Assembly (NCBI RefSeq): GCF_910589235.1
Contig: NC_060964.1
Span: forward strand, 8,428,207-8,492,206
Source: Vespa crabro
Lineage: Eukaryota; Arthropoda; Insecta; Hymenoptera; Vespidae
DNA: 64,000 nt
Direction: 5' to 3'
Shown: positions 1-15,398 of the stretch, piece by piece
How the letters are laid out: every line of letters starts with the position of its first letter
Position numbering within the stretch: the stretch's first letter is position 1
Made by a program: the position numbers and the translations under genes
The notes under the pieces: generated by a model
What the model was told of the DNA's origin: nothing
Databases searched by the model: none
What the model saw: the letters and a program-made list of their open reading frames with translations, nothing else

Positions 1-2051
<2,051 letters not shown>

Positions 2052-5000
2052 GGCAAGTTTTTCTATTGTACCGATGCATCGAAAATGACGAAGGAAGAAT
2101 GCCAGTAAGTTATATCGACAATAAATTATATTAAATTAATTTTATTAAATATAAAATTGAATTTACGCGATACGAAAAGTCCAGGGTAAAACGTTAAGGT
2201 CGTTAAATCGAAAAAAGAACTTTGATGGTAGCGGCGAAATATCGGGGGAGGGAAATTACGTTTGTAAAATCGCATGCACCTTGCATCCCTGTCGGTAGCG
2301 CGGCGGTGACGGCGGCGGCGACGGCTACCTATCGTGTCGTCCTTTAAAAATCAACGCCGTCTCCTAACGTCGAAAGGGTAATATCGTTCGAGACGTCATT
2401 ACTTTCAGGGGTACTTATCTGGAATTCGAGAATGGCAATATCAATAGGCCCGTCGTTAGAGAAAGAGAGTGGGAGCAACGTCGTTTCCACTTTGATGATG
2501 TTGCCAAGGCAATGCTGACCCTCTTTACGGTTTCAACATTCGAAGGTTGGCCAGGGTAAGTCTCTTTTGACTTTGGCACGAATGTCTCGAAGAAGAAGAG
2601 CTTTTACGTAACGTTATGCTTCCGATAAGATATTAAAACGCCGGAAGGAAGTAGAAACGCTCATTGAAAGCCCTCTTTCTCTTGTTATTATTACGCTAGC
2701 CTTTTGAATTGGTCGATCGATTCGAACAAGGAAGATCACGGACCGATTCACAACTTTCGGCCGATCGTGGCCGCCTACTACATCATCTACATCATCATCA
2801 TAGCATTTTTCATGGTCAACATCTTCGTGGGTTTCGTCATTGTCACCTTTCAGAACGAGGGTGAACAAGAGTATAAAAATTGCGAGCTCGATAAGAATCA
2901 GGTAATAAGATCGGATATTTATTTACGGTCTCGCGGGTAAACCGTCGACGCGTTTATAATAACGCAACGTAATCGAAAAACGTCATCAGCCGACTTAACG
3001 AGTTTATTGATCGTCTAGCGGAACTGTATCGAGTTCGCGTTGAAAGCGAAACCCGTTCGACGATATATACCGAAGCATCGAATACAATACAAAGTTTGGT
3101 GGTTCGTCACTTCTCAACCGTTTGAATATACGATATTCACATTGATCATGATAAATACCGTCACCCTTGCGATGAAGTTCTATCAGCAACCAACGCTATA
3201 CACCGAAGTTCTCGACGTGCTCAATATGATTTTCACCGCAGTGTTCGCCCTCGAGTTCGTCTTCAAACTCGCAGCTTTTCGATTCAAGGTACGAACTAAA
3301 GCGACATGTTTATCGTATCGTTAATATATCGTTAATAGGCTCCTAATTCTTGCGCCCCTTGACGAATTTCTTTGACGATCGCAGAATTACTTTGGCGATG
3401 CCTGGAACGTATTTGACTTCATTATCGTTCTCGGAAGTTTCATCGACATCGTGTACTCGGAAGTTAACGTAAGTTTTTTTTAACATTGTTCTCATATCTT
3501 TTTACTTCGATTTTGAATTGATTATATTTCTCTTTCTTCAATTTCCTCTTTCAGCCCGGCTCGACCATCATTTCTATTAATTTCTTTCGACTATTTCGAG
3601 TGATGCGCCTCGTTAAACTGTTGAGCAGAGGAGAGGGCATAAGAACGCTTCTTTGGACCTTTATTAAATCCTTCCAGGCTCTACCCTACGTAGCCCTTCT
3701 TATAATAATGCTTTTTTTCATCTACGCGGTAATAGGCATGCAGGTAAAGTGCATTGAACGATTCCTTTTCTCTATCTTTCCGCTTCAACGAAACTTATAA
3801 ACGTCACTAATAAACGTTGTCCATACGTTGTCCATGTATGTTCCATAGGTATTCGGAAAGATCGCGATAGACGACGAAACGTCTATATATCGTAACAACA
3901 ACTTTCAATCGTTTCCCCAAGCAGTCCTCGTATTATTCAGATCTGCGACGGGTACGAACATTTCGTTATTTAGTTTACTTACTTACGTGCGTTAGTTGCA
4001 ATGACGAATTCGACGAATACTCTGTTTCCTTCTTTAGGTGAATCTTGGCAAGAGATCATGATGGACTGTTCCGCTCAACCGAGCAAAGTAAAGTGCGATC
4101 CAAACAGCGACGAATATAACAATCCATCCGGTTGCGGATCGGACATAGCATTTCCTTACTTCATATCATTCTACGTTCTCTGTTCCTTTCTGGTACATTA
4201 ATTACCATTATCCATTATACATTATCCAGAAGCCTCCTAGACACAATCTCTCTGAATCCTATCGTATTCGATAATAGATCATTTCTAATCTTTTCAGATA
4301 ATCAATCTATTCGTTGCCGTCATTATGGACAACTTTGATTACCTGACGAGAGACTGGTCGATATTGGGACCGCATCATTTGGACGAGTTTATTCGTTTAT
4401 GGTCCGAATACGATCCCGACGCGAAAGGTCGTATCAAGCATCTCGACGTTGTAACGCTCCTACGAAAAATATCACCACCCTTGGGTTTCGGTAAACTATG
4501 TCCGCACAGGGTCGCCTGCAAGGTCGGTCGATAGTTAAAGTTCTAGCGACGTAATTAGATACGATACGTAATCGATACGTCGTTCACCGATACGTTTTCC
4601 AGAGGCTGGTTTCGATGAACATGCCGTTGAACAGCGACGGCACGGTCCTTTTTAATGCGACCCTATTCGCCGTTGTAAGAACATCACTGAGGATTAAAAC
4701 GGAAGGAAACATCGACGATGCTAACGCCGAACTTAGAGCCGTGATTAAGAAGATTTGGAAGAGAACCAGTCCAAAACTTTTAGACCAAGTCGTACCACCG
4801 CCTGGAGGTATCTTAATCTTCATTTAACAGGCCGAATATAATACGTTTATCGCGAGACACAATAAAGCCGTTTTAAAATTTTCAGTCGACGACGAGGTAA
4901 CGGTCGGCAAGTTTTACGCGACTTTCCTCATCCAGGATTACTTTCGTAGATTCAAGAAACGCAAAGAACAGGAAATGAGAGAGGGTGACAAGGAATGTCA

Positions 5001-6024
5001 TAATACGGTAACGCTACAGGTAAGAAAGAAACTCAAATGGATCTAACTAAACGCATTACGATCGATGCCATTTAACTCTTATTTCATCTATTCAAGGCTG
5101 GCTTGAGAACTTTGCACGAAGCAGGTCCCGAATTGAAGAGAGCGATTTCTGGTAATTTGGAAGAGCTTATGGATGACAATCCGGAACCTACGCACAGGGT
5201 ATGCCAATCGATTGTGAGACGTCGCGAAAGAAAACTACGAGAAATTTCTTTCTTATTTCCTTCTTTTTTTGTCTTTTTTTGCTTTTATTTCTTTTTTTTT
5301 TTTCAGAGAAATCATTCGCTCTTTGGTAGCGTCTGGTCAAGCATGCGTAAAGGACATCACAGCTTCCACAGAGCGAGGTCGCTCAAAGTGAACTCCAAGG
5401 TAAAGAATCAAATGAATACGTGGACGATCCGTCTTAAAGTTGGTCGATCTAATCGACAATTCTTTTTTTCTTTCCTTTCCTTTTTGTTTTGTTTTCTTTT
5501 GTTTGTTTTTTTTTTTCCATTCGTAGGCTTCCCCCACAAATTCCATAGACTTTCTGTCGTATTCCTCTTTGCAGAGGGGCGTCGGATCAGACGCTCCTAA
5601 TCAAATCACCGCAAGATCTCATCAAGTCGTGCCAAACGTAGCTGGGTGAGTCCTCGTAATTTCTCTAACGAACGAAATTTTAAACGTCGTCGATATCGTT
5701 AAACTGCCAGCTCATAAATCGTATCGGTTCTACTTGAAGTGGTCTAAGCGACAGTGCGATGAACCAAATGGGAATGGACCCGAGATTAACTGGCGTCGAA
5801 GAAAATATTCCTTTGAGACCTCTCGCCGTCTTTGGCAATACTACGCAACGTTCAGCCTATCATAGCTCTTACAAAATGGTCGGGTAAGTAAAGAACCAGC
5901 GAAGATATTATTTTGGCCGCAGCGGCCAAATCGCGTGTCCTGTTTCTTTGTTAGGCATCGTGTCGGTCACCGTCATCAGTGGTTTACGCATTTATTATGT
6001 TTCAAAACGATTCGTATATATCTA

Positions 6025-6076
<52 letters not shown>

Positions 6077-6629
6077 TCTCTCTCGCTATCTATCTCTCGA
6101 TATCGCGTCATGTAATTTTAGTGCATGCAACATGTTCATTCGACGACGTACTACGTACGATCAGATCGATTTTGGTGAAAACTTTTTTGGTAAAACGAAC
6201 AGATCTAACAGCTGTTCGTCCCGAAAAAAATTAGTTTTTGTCTAGACAAATAATTGTACATACCTATATAGCCGCGAGATTAGGATTTCCTTGAAACGCG
6301 CAAGCAAGATCCGAGATTTTTTTTTTCATTGCGCCCACGTAGCTTCGTACGCAGAATCTTATCTATTTGCGTGCACACGTTATCGTTTTCGCCTTTTGGC
6401 AGTTTCATAGCTCCGCGCGTCGACGACACGTATCATTGGTATTCTCATCGTCCTACGCTTTTCTGTTTACTGTCGTACGTTTCAGTGGACCGGGTAGCGG
6501 TAACTATCTTCATCCCAATAGCGAATATGGTAAGACAAGTTAGGGGTCTGCGACTAGTAGCTGGCTTTTATTTGATTAAACTGTATTGCTCGCTTGTCGC
6601 GCCTGCATGCTTTCCGTTTTAATCATTTA

Positions 6630-6677
<48 letters not shown>

Positions 6678-9269
6678 ATGTGTATATATATATATATATT
6701 AACCTTAGTCAACCACGAATTGTCTCCTGATTAACAACGACCAAACGAGGAGAGATGTAATAATCGAAATAAATGAGAATGCGCGATTACGTGAAATTAG
6801 TCGATTTATACAGGAGACAATCGGCGACGAATCAGCAAGGCCGTACTGCCGTTAAGACGTCAAGCTCGATCGACGAATCGAAAGGATCGACGATTAGCGA
6901 ACGTCTCAGCCGCAGCAACGGTGTATGGTAAAATAATCGCATGTCGTTTGCGCTGTTCTCGTTCGATCCGATATCGTTTATGAAGGCGTGCCCGATCGGT
7001 CTAACGTTCCTAAAAGGGATCGTTTACCGTCTCGGGTACGTTAGTAATGTCCATGGCTCGTGGCGATACAGCCTACGGTAAACGTAACTAAAAGAATGGT
7101 TTTTCGCCCGTTTTTCTCTTTCACCGGCCTGCGTGCGTGCATACGGCTTGCGTGCGTGTGTCCCTGGACTGCTCGATGGCAGTCTTCAGGACGGAGTCGA
7201 GCGGCAGTTGACGCCACCTACCCCTCCGCCACGAAGGATACCAGGACAGAGCACTAGCAACACCGTTACGAGCATCGGCACGACCCACCCTACCACCGCC
7301 GTCACTGACACAGTCGTCACAGCCGTCACGGGAACGAGCGCAAACACCTCGACTACCGCGACCAGCCCCACTTCCTCTTCGAATGGCACCAATCGTTACT
7401 ATACCTATGCGACGGGGGGCTGCTGCGTCGATTGTGCCGTCTGGAGCAATCACGGTACGAGACCTTGTCGCTCATCGATATAGATAGTTAGATTAAACGA
7501 TAGAAATACGAATTAGAAATGCGAGAAGACAACGAATTCGATCTCGTACCGGACACGAGCGTGGCCGTAGACGATCAGGAGGAAGAAGAGGAGGATGAGG
7601 AGGAGGAGGAGGAGGAGGAAGAGGAGGAGGATGAGGAGGAGGAGGGAGAAGAGGAGGAGGAAGAGGAGGAGGAGGAGGAGGAGGAGGAGGACGACGAGGA
7701 GGAGGAGGAGGAATCGTCGATCGCAAGTGGTACCAGCGATTCCTGCACGTGGAACAACTCCGAGGGTGGTGCACGTCCAATGGCAAAATCACCATTGTCC
7801 GCGGGAAATATAAAGAGAACGATGAGTCCGACGTTGCGGCCTGCGGCTGCGGCGGCGGCGACGACGACGATGCAAATACGCAAATTTGGAAGTGAACGAG
7901 CACGAGAACATGGACGAATTGCGGCTGGACTGTTGAGACCGAGCATCCTGTTCGCACGGTCGCGACGTCAGAGCGACACCAGCGGAAAATCGGCCCCGTC
8001 TAGTTTCCGTAGATGTCGCGAGGCCGTTTCCGAAGCGGCCGACGGGACTGCGAGCGATCCTCCGAGCGACCCTCCGAGCGACCCGCCGAGCGACGCCGTC
8101 GAAGGGACCATCGAGGGGACCATCGGAAGCCTCGCCAACGGCCTCAAAATGGCGCAGACTCAGGCGATCACCGTTGCCGGTTTCATCGCCGACGTCGACT
8201 CGCGTCAATGGCGCGTCTGCGAGTCCTGCTTCTCCCACCGAGCCTCCTTCCACGGCAGAGGTGACGCCTACCTACGAGCCTACCCTTCGAGCCTACCTTC
8301 GATTCGTCGCAGCCGCTCGAACCACGCGCACTTTTCTTTTTCTTTTTTTTCTTTCTCTCTTTCTTTCTTTTCAATTTCTTTTCTTACTTTCTTTTTTTCT
8401 TTCTTCCTTTCTTTCACCTAAACTCCTCTCTCATTCCCTTTTTCATATGTCTTTTTCGTCCTTTTGCATAAGTAAGTAAGTACTTTGGACGTTTCGACTA
8501 ACACTTTGTATTCCCATTTCTTTCTATCCATATATCTTTTTTCTCTCTTTTTCACGCTTGGAATAACACATTTGTCCGTTCATGTGGTTTGTCATTCGCG
8601 CGTGACTCGCGCGACGTGCAGCATCGAAGAGTTCGAGAATCTAGTTCGCGAAGTCGATACGTGTTAACCTTTTCATTGTTTTGCCCCATCGCGCATCATT
8701 AGTTCCATCCTGGGCCGGGGAGAGCAACGGAAGCGTCGGAGCCGAACGGCTTTCTCATAGTTTGCCTGGTAGTCCTGCCGATCGAAAGCCGAACTTCGAA
8801 GTGATCGGAAGCGCCGAGAGTTTGGTCGGACGGGTGAGTAAAAATACTTTTCTTCGTTTTTAACGCAATGCGTAAAAAATATCGACGGACCAATGATACG
8901 CGTTCTTTCGCACAGGTGCTCGTTGAACAAGGACTGGGCAAGTATTGCGATCCAGATTTCGTGAGGTACACGTCTCGCGAGATGCAGGAGGCTTTGGACA
9001 TGACGCGTGAGGAGATGGATCGAGCGGCTCATCAGTTGCTTTTGCAAGAGCGACGCAGTCAATCGTTCAGGTATCATCAGCAGCAACCACAGCAGCCACA
9101 ACAGCAGCAACAGCCTGACATGGACCAACAGTGGAATCCCGCGTATCAGCAGACGATCGGAATAGGTTATCAGCCCTTGCAGGAGCAACCACCGAGTGAT
9201 ACGCAGCGAACGTTCCATCATCAGCCGAGCTACCATCGTCAAGGACAACAGCAGCAACCACCCTCTTAG
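2052..9269 (+). CDS. Ca-alpha1D: Voltage-gated calcium channel alpha1 subunit, L-type (CaV1), 3' part
   Basis: Pore-forming subunit of an L-type calcium channel in the plasma membrane, which admits calcium on depolarisation in muscle and neurons. Twenty-one exons join without a frame break into 3888 nt (1295 residues plus stop): 2052-2104, 2409-2555, 2700-2901, 3019-3288, 3385-3468, 3555-3743, 3849-3951, 4038-4192, 4298-4522, 4603-4807, 4886-5019, 5097-5198, 5307-5399, 5527-5645, 5749-5883, 6486-6529, 6801-6927, 7183-7454, 7517-8260, 8703-8833, 8916-9269. The protein starts in the domain III pore loop and contains domain IV, EF-hand, IQ motif and distal tail. The IQ motif with the FYATFLIQDYFRRFKKRKEQ pattern is typical of CaV1 rather than CaV2 or CaV3, so the assignment to the Drosophila Ca-alpha1D orthologue is firm. 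Exons up to 5019 are secure. The tail exons (6486-8833) rest on phase matching and short family motifs. Domains I and II lie upstream of the window. Confidence 0.93.
2409..2901 (+). other. Ca-alpha1D: Domain III selectivity filter and S6 segment
   Basis: The exon 2409-2555 ends with the pore-loop motif TLFTVSTFEGWP, whose Glu is the third glutamate of the EEEE calcium filter. The exon 2700-2901 encodes the extracellular end and S6 of domain III (AYYIIYIIIIAFFMVNIFVG), followed by the start of the III-IV linker. Both exons are almost identical to the family pattern. Confidence 0.93.
3019..4324 (+). other. Ca-alpha1D: Domain IV: S1-S6, voltage sensor and pore
   Basis: Exon 3019-3288 carries the III-IV linker, S1 and S2. 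Exon 3385-3468 carries S3. Exon 3555-3743 carries the S4 voltage sensor, with basic residues spaced by three (RLFRVMRLVKLLSRGEG), and S5. Exons 3849-3951 and 4038-4192 hold the pore loop with SATGESWQEIM, whose Glu is the fourth filter glutamate. S6 (LIINLFVAVIMDNFDYL) spans the junction into the exon beginning at 4298. The S3-S4 linker is very short (SEVN-PGST). In flies this region can be alternatively spliced, but no second version is visible here. Confidence 0.93.
4298..5019 (+). other. Ca-alpha1D: Proximal C-terminus: EF-hand, pre-IQ and IQ motif
   Basis: After S6 comes the EF-hand-like helix-loop-helix (HLDEFIRLWSEYDPDAKGRI). Next is the pre-IQ segment (exon 4603-4807), then the IQ motif in exon 4886-5019 (KFYATFLIQDYFRRFKKRKE), the calmodulin anchor that drives calcium-dependent inactivation in this family. 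Splice phases fit exactly: 4807 leaves one base and 4886 supplies two. Confidence 0.92.
6025..6084. repeat. (CT)n microsatellite in a channel intron
   Basis: Nearly pure CT dinucleotides in the intron 5884-6485. The rest of that roughly 600-bp intron shows no exon-like frame with matching phases. Confidence 0.95.
6634..6699. repeat. (TA)n microsatellite in a channel intron
   Basis: Nearly pure TA dinucleotides in the intron 6530-6800. Confidence 0.95.
7579..7713 (+). repeat. Ca-alpha1D: Coding (GAG/GAA)n tract, about 45 acidic residues
   Basis: A purine-only trinucleotide repeat read in the channel frame as Glu with a few Asp and one Gly. Other frames give Arg/Lys or, on the reverse strand, Ser runs. 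The frame with Glu is the one linked by splice phase to both flanking exons. Confidence 0.85.
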
Positions 9270-9378
9270 CAGCAGGAAGACGATCGCTCGGTCAAGAGAA
9301 TTCCGTCTACGTAGCCTCGAGTTCGAACACTCCTTTCAGACCGGTCCAAGTCGCGAGCCGTTCGATCTTCCTCCGATC

Positions 9379-9379
<1 letters not shown>

Positions 9380-9442
<63 letters not shown>

Positions 9443-9456
9443 GAGAGAGAGAGAGA
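9380..9456. repeat. (GA)n microsatellite
   Basis: Pure GA repeat with two single-base interruptions, about 110 bp after the channel stop codon and so probably in its 3' UTR. Confidence 0.95.
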
Positions 9457-9981
9457 ATACTTTTCACTGATCATTTCACACTCGTACGAGACGCGACCGT
9501 TGTCTACCACACTACCCAAAAAAAGCCCCTTTTCTACTTTCCGAATATTTTTATCGATCGATCGACGAGAATCCACTTTTCTTCGGATTTCGACGGCACA
9601 TTCGATTTTCGAGGAAGCACAGAATGACGGATCGCGCGTTAGGTAATTATCAAACTTTTCTTTTCTTTTCTTTTCTTATCGTTAAGCTAGCGAGAAGACG
9701 ATATACCTAGTTGGACGAAAACGCAAAATCATTTTTTTCCCGTGGAATTGACGTTGATTCGAGACGTACAACGTTTCTCTATGTGTATATGCATAACAAA
9801 CGTTGATTTCGTAATCCCTTATTTTCTCGGCACTCGAAGACTTGAAATCGGTCAGCCGAGATCCGCGAACCTCGACGGACTTCCGTCCGAGAAGTGGAGG
9901 AATAAGAGGAAGACAAATCTTCCTTTTTTCCTTTTTTCTCTTTCATTGATACGGTATAAATAGAGCTATATATACGCACAC

Positions 9982-10188
<207 letters not shown>

Positions 10189-12665
10189 TTATTTTTACCG
10201 TCATCGCCATTGCGTTATTATCACTCGTAAATTATTATCTACTACTAGTACCGTTATTATCGTTGGTTATTCGTTACTATTTTTCGTCCTCATCGATAGA
10301 CGTTAAAAAAGTCACTCTTAAGGAAAATCGCTATTAATACGGTTAAAGTCATTGTCGCTACTTGCACGATGGATTATTCTAGATGATATAACAAGTGCCT
10401 AAGTAACTAATAACTTCTTTCGGACCAGAGAAGACTTTTATCAACATAGACAAAGTACGACTATAATTGCGAATTATGACGAGTTACGAGCCGAGTATGT
10501 ACACTACGATATTGTAACGCGATATAGATATTATTACTGTATATATATGTTGCGCGCGTATTAATGAGAATGCGCGGTGCGATGAATGGCCGATAAAAAA
10601 ACAGCCGCGAAATTCGATTAATAACGTATGATTGTAGGGAGCGCGCGAGAGATTTTACACGAAAGAAGGATGGAACGTTCATATTACGTATCTGAAGTGA
10701 AATTTCGACCCAGAAAACACACACACACACACACACACTCGTACGCGCTCGAGCATACGAAGCCTTCTCTTATACACACGTATAGACTCCTAAATAGTCT
10801 TATTCGGCAAAAGCGAGATGAACAAGAGGAAGAGAAAGAGGAGAAGGAGAGGGAGAGGAAAAGGAGGAAGAAGGAAGGAAGAAAAGTTCTAACGAAGAAA
10901 AATATGGGCGCAAAGAGAAAAGATACATGGCAGATTTTTCAATATAAATCGTTCAAAGATCCGCTCCCGTTTCCTCTGACGCACAAAGTTTACTCGGAAA
11001 ATCGAAGAATAGCGCGATTGGTGTCCTAGAATCATTATTCTTGGTAGACGCGTAAGACGTTTTTTCTTCGATTTTTAAATATCCGATCACGAAATAATCA
11101 CGTTAATCGTTTTATCGCGTCTACGTTGCGCACATCTACGTACCGCTTAATTATCGCCGATGAAAAAAGAAAAATGAAAAAGGAGATGAAGAAAATCAAA
11201 AAAGAGGGGTGGAAAAAAAAGGGAAAGAGATAAGAGAAACGATGCGACGCGGAAGTCGCATTCGATACTTTGTTTTAACGCAACCCAAACGCAAGTTCGA
11301 CGTATTCGTATATAACGAACGCGCTAACACGCTCCATTTATTTTCATTGGCCCGACGATGAATAATGTCATATATGTATGTATGTATGCGATCGAATCAT
11401 TGAACATTTCGACATGACGATGGCGTAGCGATCGTCAACGAAATGGCGCTACTACTTCGCGATCGTTATGTCATATTCTCATCTCTCGACCGTTTCTTTT
11501 CACACCTTGACAACGAAAATCTCATCGCATATAACGTAAAATTCTAATTAATCGCGAAACTTGGTACGCACCTATGTGGCATGTACCATCTATCTATCTA
11601 TAGATACTATAAAAGATGTGAAACGTCGAGATGCGACGACTTTGCGAATTCGAGGCGGATGGGGGAAAAAAAAAAAAAAAAGAAAAAACAAATGTTTATT
11701 CTAAATCTTTGCGATCGTTGGACCATTCAGACTCGCTTTAAAAATTCTGGACAATATCCTTTGGTGAATGTCGAAGCGATTCAATCCTGTCTAGTGCCTT
11801 TCGTAATTCTCCCTCTTCGGTTCTCCCATTAGCACACACTTGATGTTAAACCTTATTCTTTTTTTTTAGTTTTCTATCGTACCGATTATAATATTATGAT
11901 GTCCAGAGGAGAGAACAGTTACGACGATCGAAGAGCAATATCGCCGCGTCAGTCTCCACGATTCTCTTAACGGAACTAATCGCGATCCGATTAAAAAAAG
12001 AAAAAAAAGGAACGATTTACAGAAGTAAAAAGAGAAACGAATTAAAAAACAAAAACGGATCGAGTAGTCTAAGATGATCGCGAGCCATTGCTTATACATA
12101 CATATGTATTATAGACTTGATCTTTCGTATATCCGTTTTTTGGACATCTTTCTAATAATCTCGTACTTGTCTATAACCGTCTTTTTATACCTAAACTATC
12201 TTAAAAAATGAACTTTATACAGAAAAGTAGATTACGCGCGCGACACGTTCTCTTGAACTTTCTAATAAAAATTCGTAATCGTCGATGTTTAGATAGCTAC
12301 CAACAAGATTTTTTACGTCGCCGATAAACACTGCGTTTTAAATGTGATAAAAACCAGACGCGGAGAGGACCCATAAGGAGGAAGGAGTAGAAGGAGGAAG
12401 CGCGATACGAGCGTACGATCTCTTTCTTTTTTTTCTTTTTTTCTTTTTTCTTTTGCTCTCTTCATCATTGCCGATTTCAATGTACGACGAAATAATTACA
12501 CAAATTAGTCGGGAGCACACTTTTGAAAGATCGCACAAATCATTCCGCGTTTCTCTAACGAATCGGACGAAACGCGTCGTATTTATCCTCTATTATTTAG
12601 ATATTTTTGATACGACTAAAGTATAATAGAATCGTCTTCTCGTGATTTCGCTAGCAGAGAGATAG

Positions 12666-12668
<3 letters not shown>

Positions 12669-12714
<46 letters not shown>
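12669..12714. repeat. (GA)n microsatellite
   Basis: Pure GA dinucleotide run in the intergenic region. Confidence 0.95.
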
Positions 12715-12717
<3 letters not shown>

Positions 12718-13404
12718 AATCGCATCGTTGATCCGTTCGCTTAAAAAGAATATAATGCTGGCCGACAAGAGAATCGTGGAGAACTTATAAAAGGATGAAG
12801 TTTTACACAAAGTTTAGCACGAACGAAAGAAAATTTGGAAAGAATCGCTAAGGCGTCAGAGATTGTAATCGTCGTCGTTTTCTTTCTTGATTGAAGCCCT
12901 TTGTCTTTTATGCGCAATTACAAAAGTTCGACCGTACGATAACGTTTTTAAAAGCACAATATTACGAGATTGTATAACGCTAAAACACGAGAATATATAG
13001 GCGAGCAGTCTAGCGTGGACGATCGTCCGAATATTTTCGTGAAGGAAACGTAGAAGAAAGGTGATATAATCATTTGGCATCGATGCACGCGCACACACAC
13101 ACACACACTTCTTCCTCGACGACATTGTCCTTAGACGTTCTCATCGTCGACACGAGAGACGTTATGTCCTTATAGCGTAAAGAGTATGCGTGTGTATGTG
13201 TGTATTTATATATAAATATATGCACGCATCATACACACATATATATGTATAAGTTATGTAAAGTTGCAATCAAAGTTTTACCAGGGCGTTCATATAAATG
13301 AATCACCTTGATCGTTTCGAGATTGCTTGGAATATCGAGAAATCGTACATACACCGAATCTTTCATCGTTCGAAAAGAAGGAAGCACCTTTCCCGCTCAG
13401 GCTC

Positions 13405-13415
13405 GCTCTCTCTCG

Positions 13416-13473
<58 letters not shown>
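13405..13473. repeat. (CT)n microsatellite
   Basis: CT dinucleotide run with a few CG interruptions at its left end. Confidence 0.95.
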
Positions 13474-13478
<5 letters not shown>

Positions 13479-14852
13479 ATCCACGTCTTTTTGATATAAA
13501 AGAAATATTTCGAAGTATCTTACGCACGAACTATCTTTGTAAACGAACGATGAATCATAAAAGTGTGCAACTGTACGAAGTCGAATCTAGTTGAGAAATC
13601 GCTTATGAAGGAAAAGAAAATAGGAGAAACGTATGAACGCCCTTTCCAACGATTGTTATCATTTTAGATAACGATCATTTTTAACGGCCGATCGTCAGAC
13701 CACGAATCTCGCAAAGAAAAAAAAAAAGGGAAAAAAGTAAAGAAAAACAAAAAAAAAGAAAAAAGAGAGAAAAAAGAAAAAATAATGAAAAGTAAAAAAT
13801 AAGTAAGAAAAAGAAGGCGTAAACTCGACGATCGGCGGTGTAAACATATTTTCGTAAGAATTATTGTTATATAGAAACTTAGCGTTACGTACTGAACGAG
13901 ACCCAGACCACTTTTCGGATTTAGCATGTAAATACTTAACTATCGTAACGTAATTTTTAGCGGATTCATTCGTTTCTTTGCTCCTTTCGAATCCGACGTC
14001 TCACATTACCCGGATGGTATTGCTCGATTGAAAAAAAAAAAACGAATTATAAACTTACATTAGAGGAAATAACGATAAAAAGACGTAACGTGTCGTTTTT
14101 CGTCGACGTTCCTTACCAAACAAAATGGCGTCACTTAGCTCTCACCTTCGTGTCTCTTCGTTCGACGAGACCATCTTGGTAGCTCGCGATCGACCAGGTA
14201 ATTGTCACTATTTTACGAAGATGGGAAGGAGAGCGCTTATAAAAGGGAAATACCGTGCACAAAAGAACGACGAGCAAGAGCTTGCACGACTTCCTTCTCG
14301 TCGATCGATCGGCGATCTTTTGGAACCGTACACGCAATCGTTCTTCGCTCCAAATTTCTCCCGAAACGACACACGCAAAGAAAACTTTAACGACTATTTA
14401 TCGCTTATTTTACTTTTTCAGACGCCACGAAATATTCGAATTGTCGTAAATAAAATTGAATTTCGCGATTTCTCTTTGTTAGTTGAACTTTCCGACGTTT
14501 CTACCTATATAACCTAGAAGCGAAGAAACGATGCACGCGATTGGTCGATCGTTGTCGCGCGAACCAAAGCTCTGCTCGTTCGAATCTTCGATCGGCAAAC
14601 AGAGAAATCGATATTTCTCTTGTTATTCCTTTGAATTCCAATCGAAAGCGATAGAAGGAAGCACGAGAGAGAAAGAGAAAGAGAGAGGGGGAAAGAGATT
14701 AAAGGGATTACGTATATTAGAAATCGAGATTCACTCTTCTTGTCGGTTGCTCGTCAAAGGTGACGATAAGTGCCACATACACTCGATCATCATTTTACTT
14801 TGTATTTTCGATTACGTTTGCGTGCGTGTAATTTTGTCCGAATTGCACGAAT

Positions 14853-14905
14853 ATTATAATTATAATAATAATAATAATAATAATAATTATAATAATAATA
14901 ATAAT

Positions 14906-14979
<74 letters not shown>
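14853..14979. repeat. (TAA)n trinucleotide repeat, about 127 bp
   Basis: AAT/TAA units with rare single-base interruptions. The Asn-rich open frame across it is a by-product of the repeat. Confidence 0.96.
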
Positions 14980-14980
<1 letters not shown>

Positions 14981-15337
14981 GGATAAAAGACGAAAATACG
15001 AAGAGACCGAGTGGGCAGCATTTTGCTGACTAGAGAAAAACTAACACAGAAATTGTTGTTGTTGATGTTGTTGTCAAAAATGTGTCAAATTAAAATATAA
15101 GGATTTCAAACATCTTATGTTTGGGTGATCGCAGATTAACCCTTTCCAATCGAAATTCGATGAAAAATATGCTTTTCGAAAAGAACCATCGTTGAGCGTT
15201 TCACGTGGAAAAATTATTGCGATGCACTTTTTAAAACTTACTGTTTTTATTTATAAAGTAATTACCTCTCTTTTCAATTACGGTCGATCTAAGTATTTTG
15301 TATTTTACATTACTTACACGATATTCGAGTTGACGCA

Positions 15338-15343
<6 letters not shown>

Positions 15344-15394
<51 letters not shown>
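15344..15394. repeat. (GA)n microsatellite
   Basis: Pure GA run located 3' of the DNAJC2 stop codon. Confidence 0.95.

Positions 15395-15398
<4 letters not shown>

Larger units (their letters stand above)
5097..9269 (+). other. Ca-alpha1D: Distal C-terminal tail of the channel
   Basis: Low-complexity regulatory tail. In order it holds a basic/Ser segment (5307-5399), a Pro-rich LTPPTPPPRR segment (exon 7183-7454), an almost pure Glu/Asp run (7579-7713) and a segment with MAQTQAITVAG that resembles the QQQIMAVAG motif of vertebrate CaV1. After these come the conserved distal helix LVEQGLGKYCDPDFVRYTS and a Gln-rich end. Vertebrate CaV1 tails have the same order of PTP motif and LVEAVLISEGLGRYA-like helix, which supports joining these exons. 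The intron 7455-7516 is only 62 nt with a weak pyrimidine tract. The joins 6529/6801 and 8260/8703 are chosen because only they keep the frame. Confidence 0.7.

Noticed and set aside
7493..7957. Minus-strand poly-Ser and poly-Pro frames across the channel acidic tract
   Set aside because: Antisense readings of the GAG repeat. The + strand frame connects by phase to exons on both sides and to CaV1 tail motifs.
14531..14986. 151-codon + strand frame ending in an Asn run
   Set aside because: The Asn run is the TAA/AAT repeat and the rest has no family resemblance.
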